Assembly (NCBI GenBank): GCA_005889075.1 | Contig: VBDQ01000041.1 | Coordinates: 1-50,043 of the forward strand | DNA from: Chloroflexota bacterium | GTDB taxonomy: Bacteria; Chloroflexota; Limnocylindria; P2-11E | Direction: 5' to 3' | Length of the DNA stretch: 50,043 bases | Shown: positions 24,828-32,794 of the stretch, in pieces | Layout: the number at the start of each line of letters is the position of its first letter | Numbering within the stretch: position 1 is the stretch's first letter | Program-made: the position numbers and the translations under genes | Notes under the pieces: generated by a model | The model's database searches: none | Seen by the model: only the letters and a program-made list of their open reading frames with translations | Told to the model about the DNA's origin: nothing

Positions 24828-25877
24828 CTAAACCGGAACGCTCCCCGCGTACCGCCGCGCATCGGCGATGTTTACCTCGTAAACGATCGTCGCCCAGGCG
24901 GGTCTGAAACCAAGGCGTGTATTGATCGCAAGCATCGGCGCGTTCGCGTCCGCATTACCGGTGCGGACCAGGGTCGCCCCAGGCCACTCATCGAGGACCC
25001 GCTCGAGCATCGTCGCCTTGAGCCATTTACCGATGCCGCGCCCGCGGTGGGTCGGTACGACCGCCGTGCCGCCCTGCCCGAGCAGGTGAGGCGTCAACGG
25101 GTCGTGGCTCATCTCGGTGAATCCCGCAGTGGCGCCGGTCGCATCTTCGATCGCCAGGAGCAGCCGCCGCAGGCGCCCGGTCGCGTTCCGAGACCGATCG
25201 AACTGGCGGATCAGGTCCGGGGTCGAGTGCCAGTCCTCCATGGCCTCTCCGCGTGGGGCGGTGTTCATCGTGTCGTAAGCGACGATGACGTTGCCCATCA
25301 GCTCCTCGGGGACGTCGCCGTCGATCCACACCAGGCGGTAGCCCGTCGGATCGAGCATCGCCCACTCGTGGACCAGCCCGCGATCGATCTCGGCGATGGG
25401 GACCTGGTTGATGTGCGTCCGGAGGGTCTCGTGAGCGCCGATCCGCCTGAGGAACGCCTCGCTGGCCGGCACGCGGTCGTTCGCCGCGAATTCGATCACG
25501 ATGTCGTCGGAGCTGCCCGCGGCATTGACGATCTCCCGGAGCAGGCGCTTTGCGACGCCTCGGCGACGGTGCGCCGGCGCGACGTCGATGTTCGCGTCGC
25601 GCAGATGCTGGTTCGTGTCGGCCTCCCAGCGCGCGATGAAACCCCGAGCGACGAGCTGGCCCGCAGGCGCGCGGACGATCCACTCCCGCATCTTCAGGAA
25701 CCCCGGACGATTGCGCACCCGAAGCGCGAGGACCTCGAGCGCGATCGGCGGCTCCTCCGGAGCGCGCTCGTGCGCGATCTCGTTCTGCAGATCGTTGAGC
25801 TCGCGAAGAAGCGTGTCGTCCGCGCTGGCGAGATCGACCGGTTCGATCCGGTACTCGGTCCGCTCGGATACAGCCAT
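24828..25877 (-). CDS. Tandem GNAT-domain acetyltransferase
   Basis: The 349-residue protein has two GNAT folds. The first contains the acetyl-CoA motif region NIDVAPAHRRRGVAKRLLRE (about 115-135); the second has GGTAVVPTHRGRGIGKWLKA (about 285-305) followed by TGNADANAPMLAINTRLGFRP, the usual end of an active GNAT domain. Two-domain GNAT proteins of this kind include mycothiol synthase and several antibiotic or metabolite acetyltransferases. The substrate is unknown here. ATG 25877 gives MAVSERTEYRIEPVDL. In-frame sequence further upstream is antisense to the neighbouring oxidoreductase and is excluded. CCGGAG just before the ATG can bind the ribosome. Divergent from the F420-type oxidoreductase with 54 nt between starts. 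Confidence 0.8.
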   Translation of the reverse strand: MAVSERTEYRIEPVDLASADDTLLRELNDLQNEIAHERAPEEPPIALEVLALRVRNRPGFLKMREWIVRAPAGQLVARGFIARWEADTNQHLRDANIDVAPAHRRRGVAKRLLREIVNAAGSSDDIVIEFAANDRVPASEAFLRRIGAHETLRTHINQVPIAEIDRGLVHEWAMLDPTGYRLVWIDGDVPEELMGNVIVAYDTMNTAPRGEAMEDWHSTPDLIRQFDRSRNATGRLRRLLLAIEDATGATAGFTEMSHDPLTPHLLGQGGTAVVPTHRGRGIGKWLKATMLERVLDEWPGATLVRTGNADANAPMLAINTRLGFRPAWATIVYEVNIADARRYAGSVPV

Positions 25878-25931
25878 CTCCGGATGATGGCAGAGCGGCG
25901 CTCGCGCGGAATCATTAGATTCGGCACACCC

Positions 25932-26801
25932 ATGGCAGCGCGCAATCCCCTCCGCTTTGGTCTCAAGTTCTCGCAGCAGCTCCATCCCATCGACGTGCAT
26001 ACCGACGTCTGGCGCATCGGCGACCAGGCAGGCTTCGATCACATCTGGCCGTTCGATCACCTCATCGCGCTCGGTGGTGATCCGAGCGCGCCGATCTTCG
26101 ATGGCTGGACCGCGCTGGGCGCGATGGCCGCCATCACCACGCGCGCCCGGATGGGACTCAACGTCACCGGCAACCTGTACCGGCATCCGGGGCTCATGGC
26201 GAAGATCGCGGTGACTGTCGACCACCTCTCGGCTGGGCGCCTCGAGTTCGGCATCGGGACCGGCTGGAACGAACCCGAGTTCGCCCAGTTCGGCCTGCCC
26301 TTCCCGAGCGCCGGCGATCGCGTGCGAATGCTCGACGAGTCGCTCCGGGCGATGAAGCTGCTCTGGAAGGAGCCACGCGCGACGTTCAAGGGCCGCTTCT
26401 ATCAGCTCACCGAAGCGATCGCGGAGCCCAAACCGATGCAGCGGCCGCATCCGCCGATCTGGATCGGAGCGAAGGGCCAGCGGATGCTGCGGCTCACCGC
26501 ACGCCACGGCGACGTTTGGAACTCGAACATCCAGGGCTTCGACGAGACCGTCGCGGCGTCGCGCTACCTCGACGAGGCCTGCCGCAAGATCGGACGCGAT
26601 CCGGCGACGGTCCGGCGCTCTATGAACGTGCGACTCGACGGTCCGGATGACACGCTCAAGCGCGCGGAGGCCGCGGTCAAGGCGGGGTTCAGCGAGCTGC
26701 TCGTCATGATCGGCGGTGGCGGGACATCGGCGACGCTCGATCCGCGCAAGCGCGCCGAAGCGGCGGCCGGATTGCTCCCGCGGCTGCGCGCCCTCGGCTA
26801 G
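25932..26801 (+). CDS. LLM-class F420-dependent oxidoreductase
   Basis: The 289-residue luciferase-like monooxygenase-fold protein reads RFGLKFSQQLHP at the start, then FDHIWPFDHLIALGGD, ITTRARMGLNVTGNLYRHPG, VDHLSAGRLEFGIGTGWNEPEF, and PHPPIWIGAKGQRMLRLTARHGDVWN. These are the hallmarks of bacterial LLM proteins that use F420 or FMN for hydride transfer. The substrate cannot be deduced. ATG 25932 is preceded at 25916-25921 by TAGATT (TANNNT), 10 nt from the start, hinting at a very short or absent leader. The stop is 4 nt from the stop of the convergent ABC substrate-binding gene. Confidence 0.85.
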   Translation: MAARNPLRFGLKFSQQLHPIDVHTDVWRIGDQAGFDHIWPFDHLIALGGDPSAPIFDGWTALGAMAAITTRARMGLNVTGNLYRHPGLMAKIAVTVDHLSAGRLEFGIGTGWNEPEFAQFGLPFPSAGDRVRMLDESLRAMKLLWKEPRATFKGRFYQLTEAIAEPKPMQRPHPPIWIGAKGQRMLRLTARHGDVWNSNIQGFDETVAASRYLDEACRKIGRDPATVRRSMNVRLDGPDDTLKRAEAAVKAGFSELLVMIGGGGTSATLDPRKRAEAAAGLLPRLRALG

Positions 26802-26805
26802 CTCC

Positions 26806-27882
26806 TTACTTCTTGACCTTCTGCGCGAAGGAGTTGTCATAAAGGGCACTCACGTCGACGCTGTCCGTCGGCTTCACGTTCCCGCAGAGCGTCGTGTTCA
26901 CCTTGCAGTCCTCGACGTTCATCTTGAGAACGTTCTGGGCGCCGGCGGTGTCGATGATCCCGTCCGCGGAGATGTAGCCCTTCGCGGCGTCGAGCGTCTT
27001 CACGTAGAGATCGAGGTCCTCGCCGGTGACCGTCTTCGGCAGCTTCGCGGCGATGTCCTTCGACGCCGTCGCCTGGATGAAGCGGTTCGTCTTTACAAGG
27101 GCATTGACCACGCGCTGCACGACGTCCGGGCTCTTCTGGATGAATTCCGCGGTGGTCACAGCCCCGGTGAACTGATAGGGCCCGCCGACGAGCTCGGTCG
27201 TGTCCTGGATGGTGCGGTAATCCTTGAGGATGAAACCTTTGTTCGCGGCCACGTACTGGGTGATGAAGGGGTCTGAGTTGATGCATGCGTCGACGGCCTT
27301 CGAGTCGAGGGTCGCGGCCATGGTCCCCGACCCGCAGGGCTTGAAGGTGTAGTCCTTGTCCTGGATGAGACCGGCCTGGTTCAACGCGTACGTCAGAACG
27401 ACGTGCGTTCCAGATCCCTGCGAGGTCGCGCCGACGGTCTTGCCCTTGAGGTCCTTGAGCGACTTCACCGTGTCCTTGAGGTCGGCACGGACGACGATGG
27501 CGGCGCCTGGCGTGCGCGAGAACGCGACGACCATCTTCGTCGGCTTCCCCGCGATCTGCGCCTTGATGGACTGGTCCATCGAGTTGCCGGTGAAGTCGAC
27601 CGAGCCCGACAGCAGCGCGGTCGCGGCGTCGTTGCCGGAGGACGCATAGTTCAGGGTCACGTCGAGGTTCTCGTCCTCGAAGTAGCCGAGCGCCTTGGCG
27701 AGATCCCACGACAGATAGTTGAGGGATGCGGCGGAGCCGATCGCGACCCGCACGGTCGCTCGGGGCGGCGTGGTCGCCGCGCCCGCTCCGGCCGCGGACG
27801 GCGACGGCTGGACCGTACCGCCTCCGCAGGCGGCGACGAGCAGGATGGACGCGAACGCGATCCCGAGCGGACCTGTCTTCAT
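26806..27882 (-). CDS. ABC transporter substrate-binding lipoprotein (NMT1/SsuA-like)
   Basis: The 358-residue lipoprotein has a signal peptide with lipobox LVAAC (Cys 19), a low-complexity spacer, and a periplasmic-binding fold of the NMT1/SsuA type: VRVAIGSAASLNYLSWDLAKALGYFEDENLDV, SSGNDAATALLSGSVDF, LKGKTVGATSQGSGTHVVL. It would bind a small organic or inorganic anion, or a thiamin-precursor-like ligand. The exact ligand is open. GGAGGAG lies 3-10 nt upstream of ATG 27882, a strong ribosome site. It is the last gene of an ATPase-permease-binding protein operon, but the permease gene is broken. Confidence 0.9.
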   Translation of the reverse strand: MKTGPLGIAFASILLVAACGGGTVQPSPSAAGAGAATTPPRATVRVAIGSAASLNYLSWDLAKALGYFEDENLDVTLNYASSGNDAATALLSGSVDFTGNSMDQSIKAQIAGKPTKMVVAFSRTPGAAIVVRADLKDTVKSLKDLKGKTVGATSQGSGTHVVLTYALNQAGLIQDKDYTFKPCGSGTMAATLDSKAVDACINSDPFITQYVAANKGFILKDYRTIQDTTELVGGPYQFTGAVTTAEFIQKSPDVVQRVVNALVKTNRFIQATASKDIAAKLPKTVTGEDLDLYVKTLDAAKGYISADGIIDTAGAQNVLKMNVEDCKVNTTLCGNVKPTDSVDVSALYDNSFAQKVKK

Positions 27883-27893
27883 CGGTCTCCTCC

Positions 27894-28602
27894 CTAGTGC
27901 TCCCGGCGCGGCTTCCAGCGCGAGAACGCGCCCTCGACCCACTGCAGCGCGAAATCCAGGATCAGCGCCAGGACGGCGATGACGACGATACCTCCGAACA
28001 CCCCGGTCGAGTCGAAGAATGCCTCCGCCGTCGCGATCCGCCGGCCCAGGCCGGCGTTGGAGCCGATGTACTCGGCGACGACCGCGCCCGCGAAGGCGAA
28101 GCCGGCGCTGGTCCGCAGGCTCGCAACGATCGCGCTGAAGGCTGCAGGGAGCAGCACCTCGAAGGTCACGTCGCGGCGCCGGGCCCCGAGCACGCGGACG
28201 TTGTCCACGAGCGTTTGGTCGACGTCGCGCACCGCGGTGAAGGTCGCGAAGAAGACGATGAAGAACACGAGCGTCACGCCGAGCGCCACCTTGCTCGCGA
28301 GGTCGATGCCGAAGGCGAGGATGAAGACCGGCGCGAGAACGAGGCGAGGGATCGCGTTGAACATCGAGAGGAGCGGATCTCCAGATCGAGGTCGGGCCGA
28401 GGCCTTCGCCGAACCACTGCGCGATACGAGCGATGAACAGCGACGGGCGCGAGTAGTAGAACTTGTCGAGCACTCCGAGCTGTCCGAGCACCTCCCAGGC
28501 GACCACGAAGAACGCGATCACGCCGAGCTGAACGAGCCGGATGAACCAGCCGCGCTTCGTGATCGGGACCGGCACGGGAGCGCTGAGGTCGAGCGCGGTC
28601 AT
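27894..28602 (-). pseudogene. ABC transporter permease (SsuC/TauC-like), internal deletion with frameshift
   Basis: From ATG 28602 the frame encodes KRGWFIRLVQLGVIAFFVVA (first membrane helix) and RPSLFIARIAQWFGEGLGPTSIW. At about 28374 the homologous sequence switches to another frame, reading DPLLSMFNAIPRLVLAPVFI, DVDQTLVDNVRVLGARRRDV, then VVAEYIGSNAGLGRRI and ending SRWKPRREH at 27894. Normally about 40 residues with one to two membrane helices lie between TSIW and DPLL. They are missing and the frame is shifted. The rest looks intact and unmutated, so the lesion is recent or an assembly fault. Upstream ATPase (ATGA overlap) and downstream binding protein are complete. Confidence 0.8.
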
Positions 28603-29390
28603 GAGGCCTCAAGGCTGCGCTTGTACGAGCGCTCGACCTCGTCGCGAAGATCCGCCCACGCTCGTTCGTAGATGGCGACGAACTCCGGCGCGAACCGGAT
28701 CTCCGTGACGTTTCGCGGCCGAGGCAGGTCGACCGGGTAGCGGGCCTTGATCGTGCCCGGCCCGGCGGTCATGACGACGATCTCGTCGGAGAGCGCGATC
28801 GCCTCCTCGAGGTCGTGCGTGATGAACAGGACCGTCTTGCCCGACGCTCCCCAGAGGTTGAGGAGCTCGTTCTCCATCAGGTTCCGGGTCTGCACATCCA
28901 GCGCGGAGAACGGCTCGTCCATGAGCAGGGTGGCTGGATCGACGACGAGCGACTGCGCGAGCTGGGCGCGCTTGCGCATCCCGCCGGAGAGCTCGTGCGG
29001 GTAGTTGTCGATGAACGGCGCGAGGCCCACTCGGGCGATCCACTCGCGCACCCGGTCGGCGTCACCGTGGCCGCGGAAGCGGAGCGGCAGCGCGACGTTC
29101 TCGCGAACGGTCCGCCAGGGCAGCAGCGCGTCGCGCTGGAAGATGAAGCCGACGTCCGTACGTATGCCGGCGACGCGCGTCCCGTTGAGGGTCACCTCGC
29201 CGGTCGTGGCGGGAATCAGGCCGGCGACGAGCGACAACAGAGTCGATTTGCCGCAGCCCGATGGGCCGACGACCGATACGAACCTGCCCGAAGGGATGTC
29301 GAGCTCGATCCGTTCGATCGCGAGGTACGGCCGTTTGCGCGGTGGCCGGTAAACCTTGGAGACACCATGCAGCGAGATAGCCGCGGCCAC
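28599..29390 (-). CDS. ABC transporter ATP-binding protein (SsuB/TauB-like)
   Basis: The 263-residue ATPase has Walker [10 protein letters not shown] (42-50), the Q-loop [14 protein letters not shown], signature [13 protein letters not shown], Walker [12 protein letters not shown] and the H-loop [18 protein letters not shown]. The LLPW motif and C-terminal region match importers for nitrate, sulfonate, taurine or related compounds. It powers the transporter encoded by the next two genes. GTG 29390 lies 8 nt after a GATAAT element and lacks a Shine-Dalgarno site, suggesting a leaderless mRNA. Its 3' end overlaps the permease ATG. Confidence 0.92.
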   Translation of the reverse strand: MAAAISLHGVSKVYRPPRKRPYLAIERIELDIPSGRFVSVVGPSGCGKSTLLSLVAGLIPATTGEVTLNGTRVAGIRTDVGFIFQRDALLPWRTVRENVALPLRFRGHGDADRVREWIARVGLAPFIDNYPHELSGGMRKRAQLAQSLVVDPATLLMDEPFSALDVQTRNLMENELLNLWGASGKTVLFITHDLEEAIALSDEIVVMTAGPGTIKARYPVDLPRPRNVTEIRFAPEFVAIYERAWADLRDEVERSYKRSLEAS

Positions 29391-29398
29391 GTCGCGGG

Positions 29399-29404
29399 AT
29401 TATC
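29399..29404 (-). promoter_or_regulatory. Putative -10 element for a leaderless ABC operon transcript
   Basis: On the minus strand GATAAT is followed by 8 nt and then the GTG start of the ATPase gene. Spacing matches the element before yebC. No ribosome binding site intervenes. Confidence 0.4.
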
Positions 29405-29449
29405 ACCATGCTCCCGCGAGCCCGTCCGGGTCGCCCTGGCCCTGTCCGC

Positions 29450-29455
29450 TAGACT
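29450..29455 (+). promoter_or_regulatory. Putative -10 element of the rpsO promoter
   Basis: TAGACT fits TANNNT; transcription would start near 29462, leaving a leader of about 37 nt that includes AAAGGA before the rpsO GTG. No clear -35 box. Confidence 0.35.
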
Positions 29456-29498
29456 GATTTCGAATAAGAGATCCAAAGGATCACAGAAAGGACAACGG

Positions 29499-29771
29499 GT
29501 GCCGTCGGCGACCCTTCCCAACAAGACCGAGGTCATCGCAACCTACCGTCGCGATGCCAAGGACACCGGATCACCGGAGATCCAGATCGCGCTCCTGACC
29601 GAGCGGATCAAGCACCTCACCGAGCATCTACGGACCGCCCGCCACGACAATGCGAGTCGGCGCGGGCTTCTCACGATGGTCGGACAGCGCCGCCGGCTGC
29701 TCGCTTACCTCCACCGGAGGAGCCCGGAGCGATACCAGGAGATCATCGGGCGACTCGGGCTGCGACGGTGA
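29499..29771 (+). CDS. rpsO: 30S ribosomal protein S15
   Basis: The 90-residue protein has the S15 sequence pattern [20 protein letters not shown] and [17 protein letters not shown] followed by [18 protein letters not shown]15 binds the central domain of 16S rRNA early in 30S assembly. GTG 29499 gives a protein of standard length and is preceded by AAAGGA. It is followed by an intrinsic terminator and then pnp, the classic rpsO-pnp order. The upstream ABC operon is transcribed divergently. Confidence 0.95.
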   Translation: MPSATLPNKTEVIATYRRDAKDTGSPEIQIALLTERIKHLTEHLRTARHDNASRRGLLTMVGQRRRLLAYLHRRSPERYQEIIGRLGLRR

Positions 29772-29792
29772 GCTAGGGCCGCTTCGGCGGAC

Positions 29793-29816
29793 GACCCCAG
29801 GAAACTGGGGTCTTTT
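29793..29816 (+). terminator. Intrinsic terminator between rpsO and pnp
   Basis: GACCCCAG (29793-29800) pairs perfectly with CTGGGGTC (29805-29812) around a GAAA tetraloop, followed by TTTT. It lies 21 nt after the rpsO stop and 23 nt before the pnp ATG. It could limit read-through into pnp. Confidence 0.8.
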
Positions 29817-29839
29817 CATAACGGCACCCTGAGAAAGAC

Positions 29840-32065
29840 ATGTCAGCGACTCGTTCCCAAGCGCAGATCAACGCGAAACCGTTCGTCTTCGAGACCGGCA
29901 AGCTCGCGGAGCAGGCCGGCGGCGCGGTCACCGTGCGGTATGGCGACACCGTCGTATTCGCGGCGGCGACGGTCTCGCCCACCGTGCGACCCGGCATCGA
30001 CTTCTTCCCGCTCACCGTCGACTTCGAGGAGCGCCTCTACGCCGCAGGGAAGATCCCAGGCTCCTTTCCGCGGCGCGAGGGCCGCCCCTCCGAGGAGGGG
30101 ATCCTCACCGCTCGCCTGACCGACCGGCCGATCCGACCGCTCTTCCCCAAAGGGTTCCGCAACGATGTGCAGATCGTCGTCACGCCGTTCAGCGCGGACC
30201 AGGAGAACGAGCCAGACATCCTCGCGGTCAACGCCGCATCCGCGGCGCTGGCGATCTCGCCAGCCCCGTTCGACGGTCCGATCGGCTGCGTGCGGGTCGG
30301 CACCGTCGACGGAAAGCTGACGCTGAACCCGACCATCCAGGAGCTTGAAGAGAGCGAGCTCGACCTCGTGGTCGCGGGGACTCGCGACGCGATCATGATG
30401 CTCGAAGCGGGCGCCAGGCAGGTGAGCGAGGAGCTACTGGTGCAGGCGCTGGAGCTCGCTCAGACCGGCATCTCCGCGCTCATCGATGCGCAGGAGGCCC
30501 TCGTCGCCGCATCCGGCAAGCCCAAGATGACCTGGACCGGCGAGAAGGTCGATCCGGCGAGGGAGGAGCGGATCGCCGCGTTCCTCGCCGACAAGATCCG
30601 CGCGCGCGTGCGCAATGCCGACAAGGCCATGCGCGAGCAGGGGCTCGACGAGCTCAAGCGTGAGGCGGTCGCCGCGCTCGTGCCGCTCGCGAAGGATGGC
30701 CAGCCGGCGGATCCCAACGCGATCACCGAGGCCGACGTCAACCTCGCCTTCGACAACGTGCTCAAGAAGGAGTTCCGCCGCGCGGTGCTCGAGGAGGGCC
30801 TCCGGCCGGACGGCCGCGGGCTCACCGAGATCCGCCCGCTCTCGATCGAGGTCGGGCTCCTGCCTCGGACGCATGGCTCCGCGCTCTTTCAGCGCGGGCA
30901 GACCCAGATCCTCTCGGTCGCGACGCTCGGCCCTTCCGGCGACGAGCAGATCATCGACACGCTTTCGCCGGTCGACTCGAAGCGGTTCATGCACCACTAC
31001 AACTTCCCGCCGTACTCGGTCGGCGAGGTCCGGCCGCTGCGCGGGGCGGGCCGACGCGAGATCGGCCACGGTGCGCTCGCGGAACGCGCGCTCCTCCCGG
31101 TGATCCCGACGAAGGAAGAGTTCCCGTACACCATCCGCGTCGTCTCGGAGACGCTCGGGTCGAACGGCTCCACCTCGATGGCGTCGACCTGCGGCGCGTG
31201 CCTCGCGCTCATGGACGCCGGCGTGCCGATGAAGGCGATGATCGGCGGCATCAGCATCGGTCTCGTCCTCGAGGGTGGCCAGCACCGTCTGCTTACCGAC
31301 ATCCAGGGCATGGAAGACAACTACGGCGACATGGACTTCAAGGTGACCGGGTCAGATCGCGGCGTGACCGCGATCCAGCTCGACATCAAGGCAAAGGGGC
31401 TGCCGGTCGCCGTCATCCGCGAGGCCTTCCAGCAGGCAAAGGACGCACGCCTCTTCATCCTGAACGCTATGCGCGCAGTGCTGCCTGCCCCGCGGACGGA
31501 GCTCTCCAAGTACGCGCCGCGCATCGAGACGATCAAGATCGCGCCCGACAAGGTGCGCGAGGTCATCGGTCCAGGCGGCAAGATGGTCCGCCAGATCCAA
31601 TCCGAGACCGGCACGACCATCGAGCTCGAGGACGACGGCACCGTGCGCATCACCGGCGCAAAGCCGGAGGGCCGTGAAAAGGCGCGAGCGATGATCGAAG
31701 GGCTCACCAAGGAGCCCGAGGTCGGCGAGGTCTACGAGGGCAAGGTCACCCGAATCATGGGAATCGGCGCCTTCGTCGAGTATCTGCCCGGGAAGGAAGG
31801 CCTGGTCCGGATCAGCGAGCTCTCGACCGATCGAGTGAACCGGGTCGAGGACGTCGTGAACGTCGGCGACACCGTAACGGTCAAGATCGCCGAGGTCGAC
31901 CGGATGGGTCGAGTGAACCTCTCGATACGCGCGGTGAGCGAGGGCGGCGACGGGTATCAGGAGCGCCAGCGCGCGGAGCGGGCGCGCTACCAGGACCGGG
32001 ACGAGCGCGGCGGGCCTCGACGAGGCGGCGGAGGCGGCTTCCGGCGCGGCGGACCCCCGCGCTAG
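29840..32065 (+). CDS. pnp: Polyribonucleotide nucleotidyltransferase (PNPase)
   Basis: The 741-residue phosphorolytic 3'-5' exoribonuclease has two RNase PH domains (ETGKLAEQAGGAVTVRYGDT; FPRREGRPSEEGILTARLTDR in the first; RPDGRGLTEIRPLSIEVGLL and MDFKVTGSDRGVTAIQLDIK in the second), an internal helical region, a KH domain (IAPDKVREVIGPGGKMVRQI) and an S1 domain (YEGKVTRIMGIGAFVEYLPG). It ends in an Arg/Gly-rich tail (about 715-741), which may add RNA binding. GAGAAAG precedes ATG 29840. The stop is in the same frame as the following glycosyltransferase gene. Confidence 0.97.
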   Translation: MSATRSQAQINAKPFVFETGKLAEQAGGAVTVRYGDTVVFAAATVSPTVRPGIDFFPLTVDFEERLYAAGKIPGSFPRREGRPSEEGILTARLTDRPIRPLFPKGFRNDVQIVVTPFSADQENEPDILAVNAASAALAISPAPFDGPIGCVRVGTVDGKLTLNPTIQELEESELDLVVAGTRDAIMMLEAGARQVSEELLVQALELAQTGISALIDAQEALVAASGKPKMTWTGEKVDPAREERIAAFLADKIRARVRNADKAMREQGLDELKREAVAALVPLAKDGQPADPNAITEADVNLAFDNVLKKEFRRAVLEEGLRPDGRGLTEIRPLSIEVGLLPRTHGSALFQRGQTQILSVATLGPSGDEQIIDTLSPVDSKRFMHHYNFPPYSVGEVRPLRGAGRREIGHGALAERALLPVIPTKEEFPYTIRVVSETLGSNGSTSMASTCGACLALMDAGVPMKAMIGGISIGLVLEGGQHRLLTDIQGMEDNYGDMDFKVTGSDRGVTAIQLDIKAKGLPVAVIREAFQQAKDARLFILNAMRAVLPAPRTELSKYAPRIETIKIAPDKVREVIGPGGKMVRQIQSETGTTIELEDDGTVRITGAKPEGREKARAMIEGLTKEPEVGEVYEGKVTRIMGIGAFVEYLPGKEGLVRISELSTDRVNRVEDVVNVGDTVTVKIAEVDRMGRVNLSIRAVSEGGDGYQERQRAERARYQDRDERGGPRRGGGGGFRRGGPPR

Positions 32066-32071
32066 CCCGCG

Positions 32072-32794
32072 ATCCTTAGCCTGATCCTGCCGGCCTTCAA
32101 CGAGGCCCGGCGCATCGAGTCGACGCTGACGCGCTGCGCGGAGTACTTCCGCGCACGCGCCGTCGAGGCCGAGATCATCCTCGCGGACGACGGCTCGAGC
32201 GACGCCACCGTCGACGTGTTCCACCGGACCAAGCTGGGCCTGCGCAGCGGCAGACTGAGCTTCAAGGTCCTTCATCTGCCACATCGGGGCAAAGGCGCGG
32301 CGGTGCGGGCCGGCGTCATGACCGCGCGAGGCGATCCGGTGATCTTCCTCGATGCGGACCTGACCATCCCCGTCGAGATCCTCGATCTTTTCCACCACGC
32401 TCTGGCCACGGGGGCAGATATCGCGATCGCGTCGCGCTACGTCCCTGGCTCGATCGTGGACCGCCCGTGGTGGCGACGCATGATGGGTGACGTCTTTCGC
32501 GCCGCGGTGCACCTGGTCGTTCCGACGGACATCCGCGACACGCAGTGCGGCGGCAAGATGTACACGGCCGAGGCCGCGCGCGCCCTGTTCAGCCGGCAAC
32601 GCCTCGACGGTTTCGCCTTCGACGCGGAGGTCTTGTTCCTCGCCAGGCGCGCGGGATACCGCGTGCGCGAGATCCCGTTCGCACTGCATCAGCGGAAGGA
32701 CTCGCGCATCGACTTTCTCGTCGACACCCCCAAGATGTTCCGCGATCTCTTTCGCATCCGGCTGAACGCGATGCGCGGTCTCTACGGGCGATGA
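32072..32794 (+). CDS. Family 2 glycosyltransferase (DPM1/dolichyl-phosphate sugar synthase-like)
   Basis: The sequence encodes a GT2 enzyme with LSLILPAFNEARRIESTL, ILADDGSSDAT, HRGKGAAVRAGVM, FLDADLTIPVEIL (DxD-type metal site), ASRYVPGS and DTQCGGKMYTAEAARALF. These motifs fit transfer of a sugar from a nucleotide donor to polyprenyl phosphate. The nearest canonical start, GTG 32216, would remove LPAFNE and DDGS, both needed for donor binding. Upstream there is only the pnp stop TAG (32063-32065), then CCC GCG and ATC 32072, followed by the conserved LSLILPAFNE. ATC is proposed as start (240 residues, normal length). The stop overlaps the next ATG. Confidence 0.87.
   Translation: MLSLILPAFNEARRIESTLTRCAEYFRARAVEAEIILADDGSSDATVDVFHRTKLGLRSGRLSFKVLHLPHRGKGAAVRAGVMTARGDPVIFLDADLTIPVEILDLFHHALATGADIAIASRYVPGSIVDRPWWRRMMGDVFRAAVHLVVPTDIRDTQCGGKMYTAEAARALFSRQRLDGFAFDAEVLFLARRAGYRVREIPFALHQRKDSRIDFLVDTPKMFRDLFRIRLNAMRGLYGR

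Noticed and set aside
23420-24862. Long minus-strand frame suggesting a 480-residue response-regulator fusion
   Set aside because: Only the first 81 residues from ATG 24793 resemble a receiver domain; the rest is antisense to the NHL-repeat gene.
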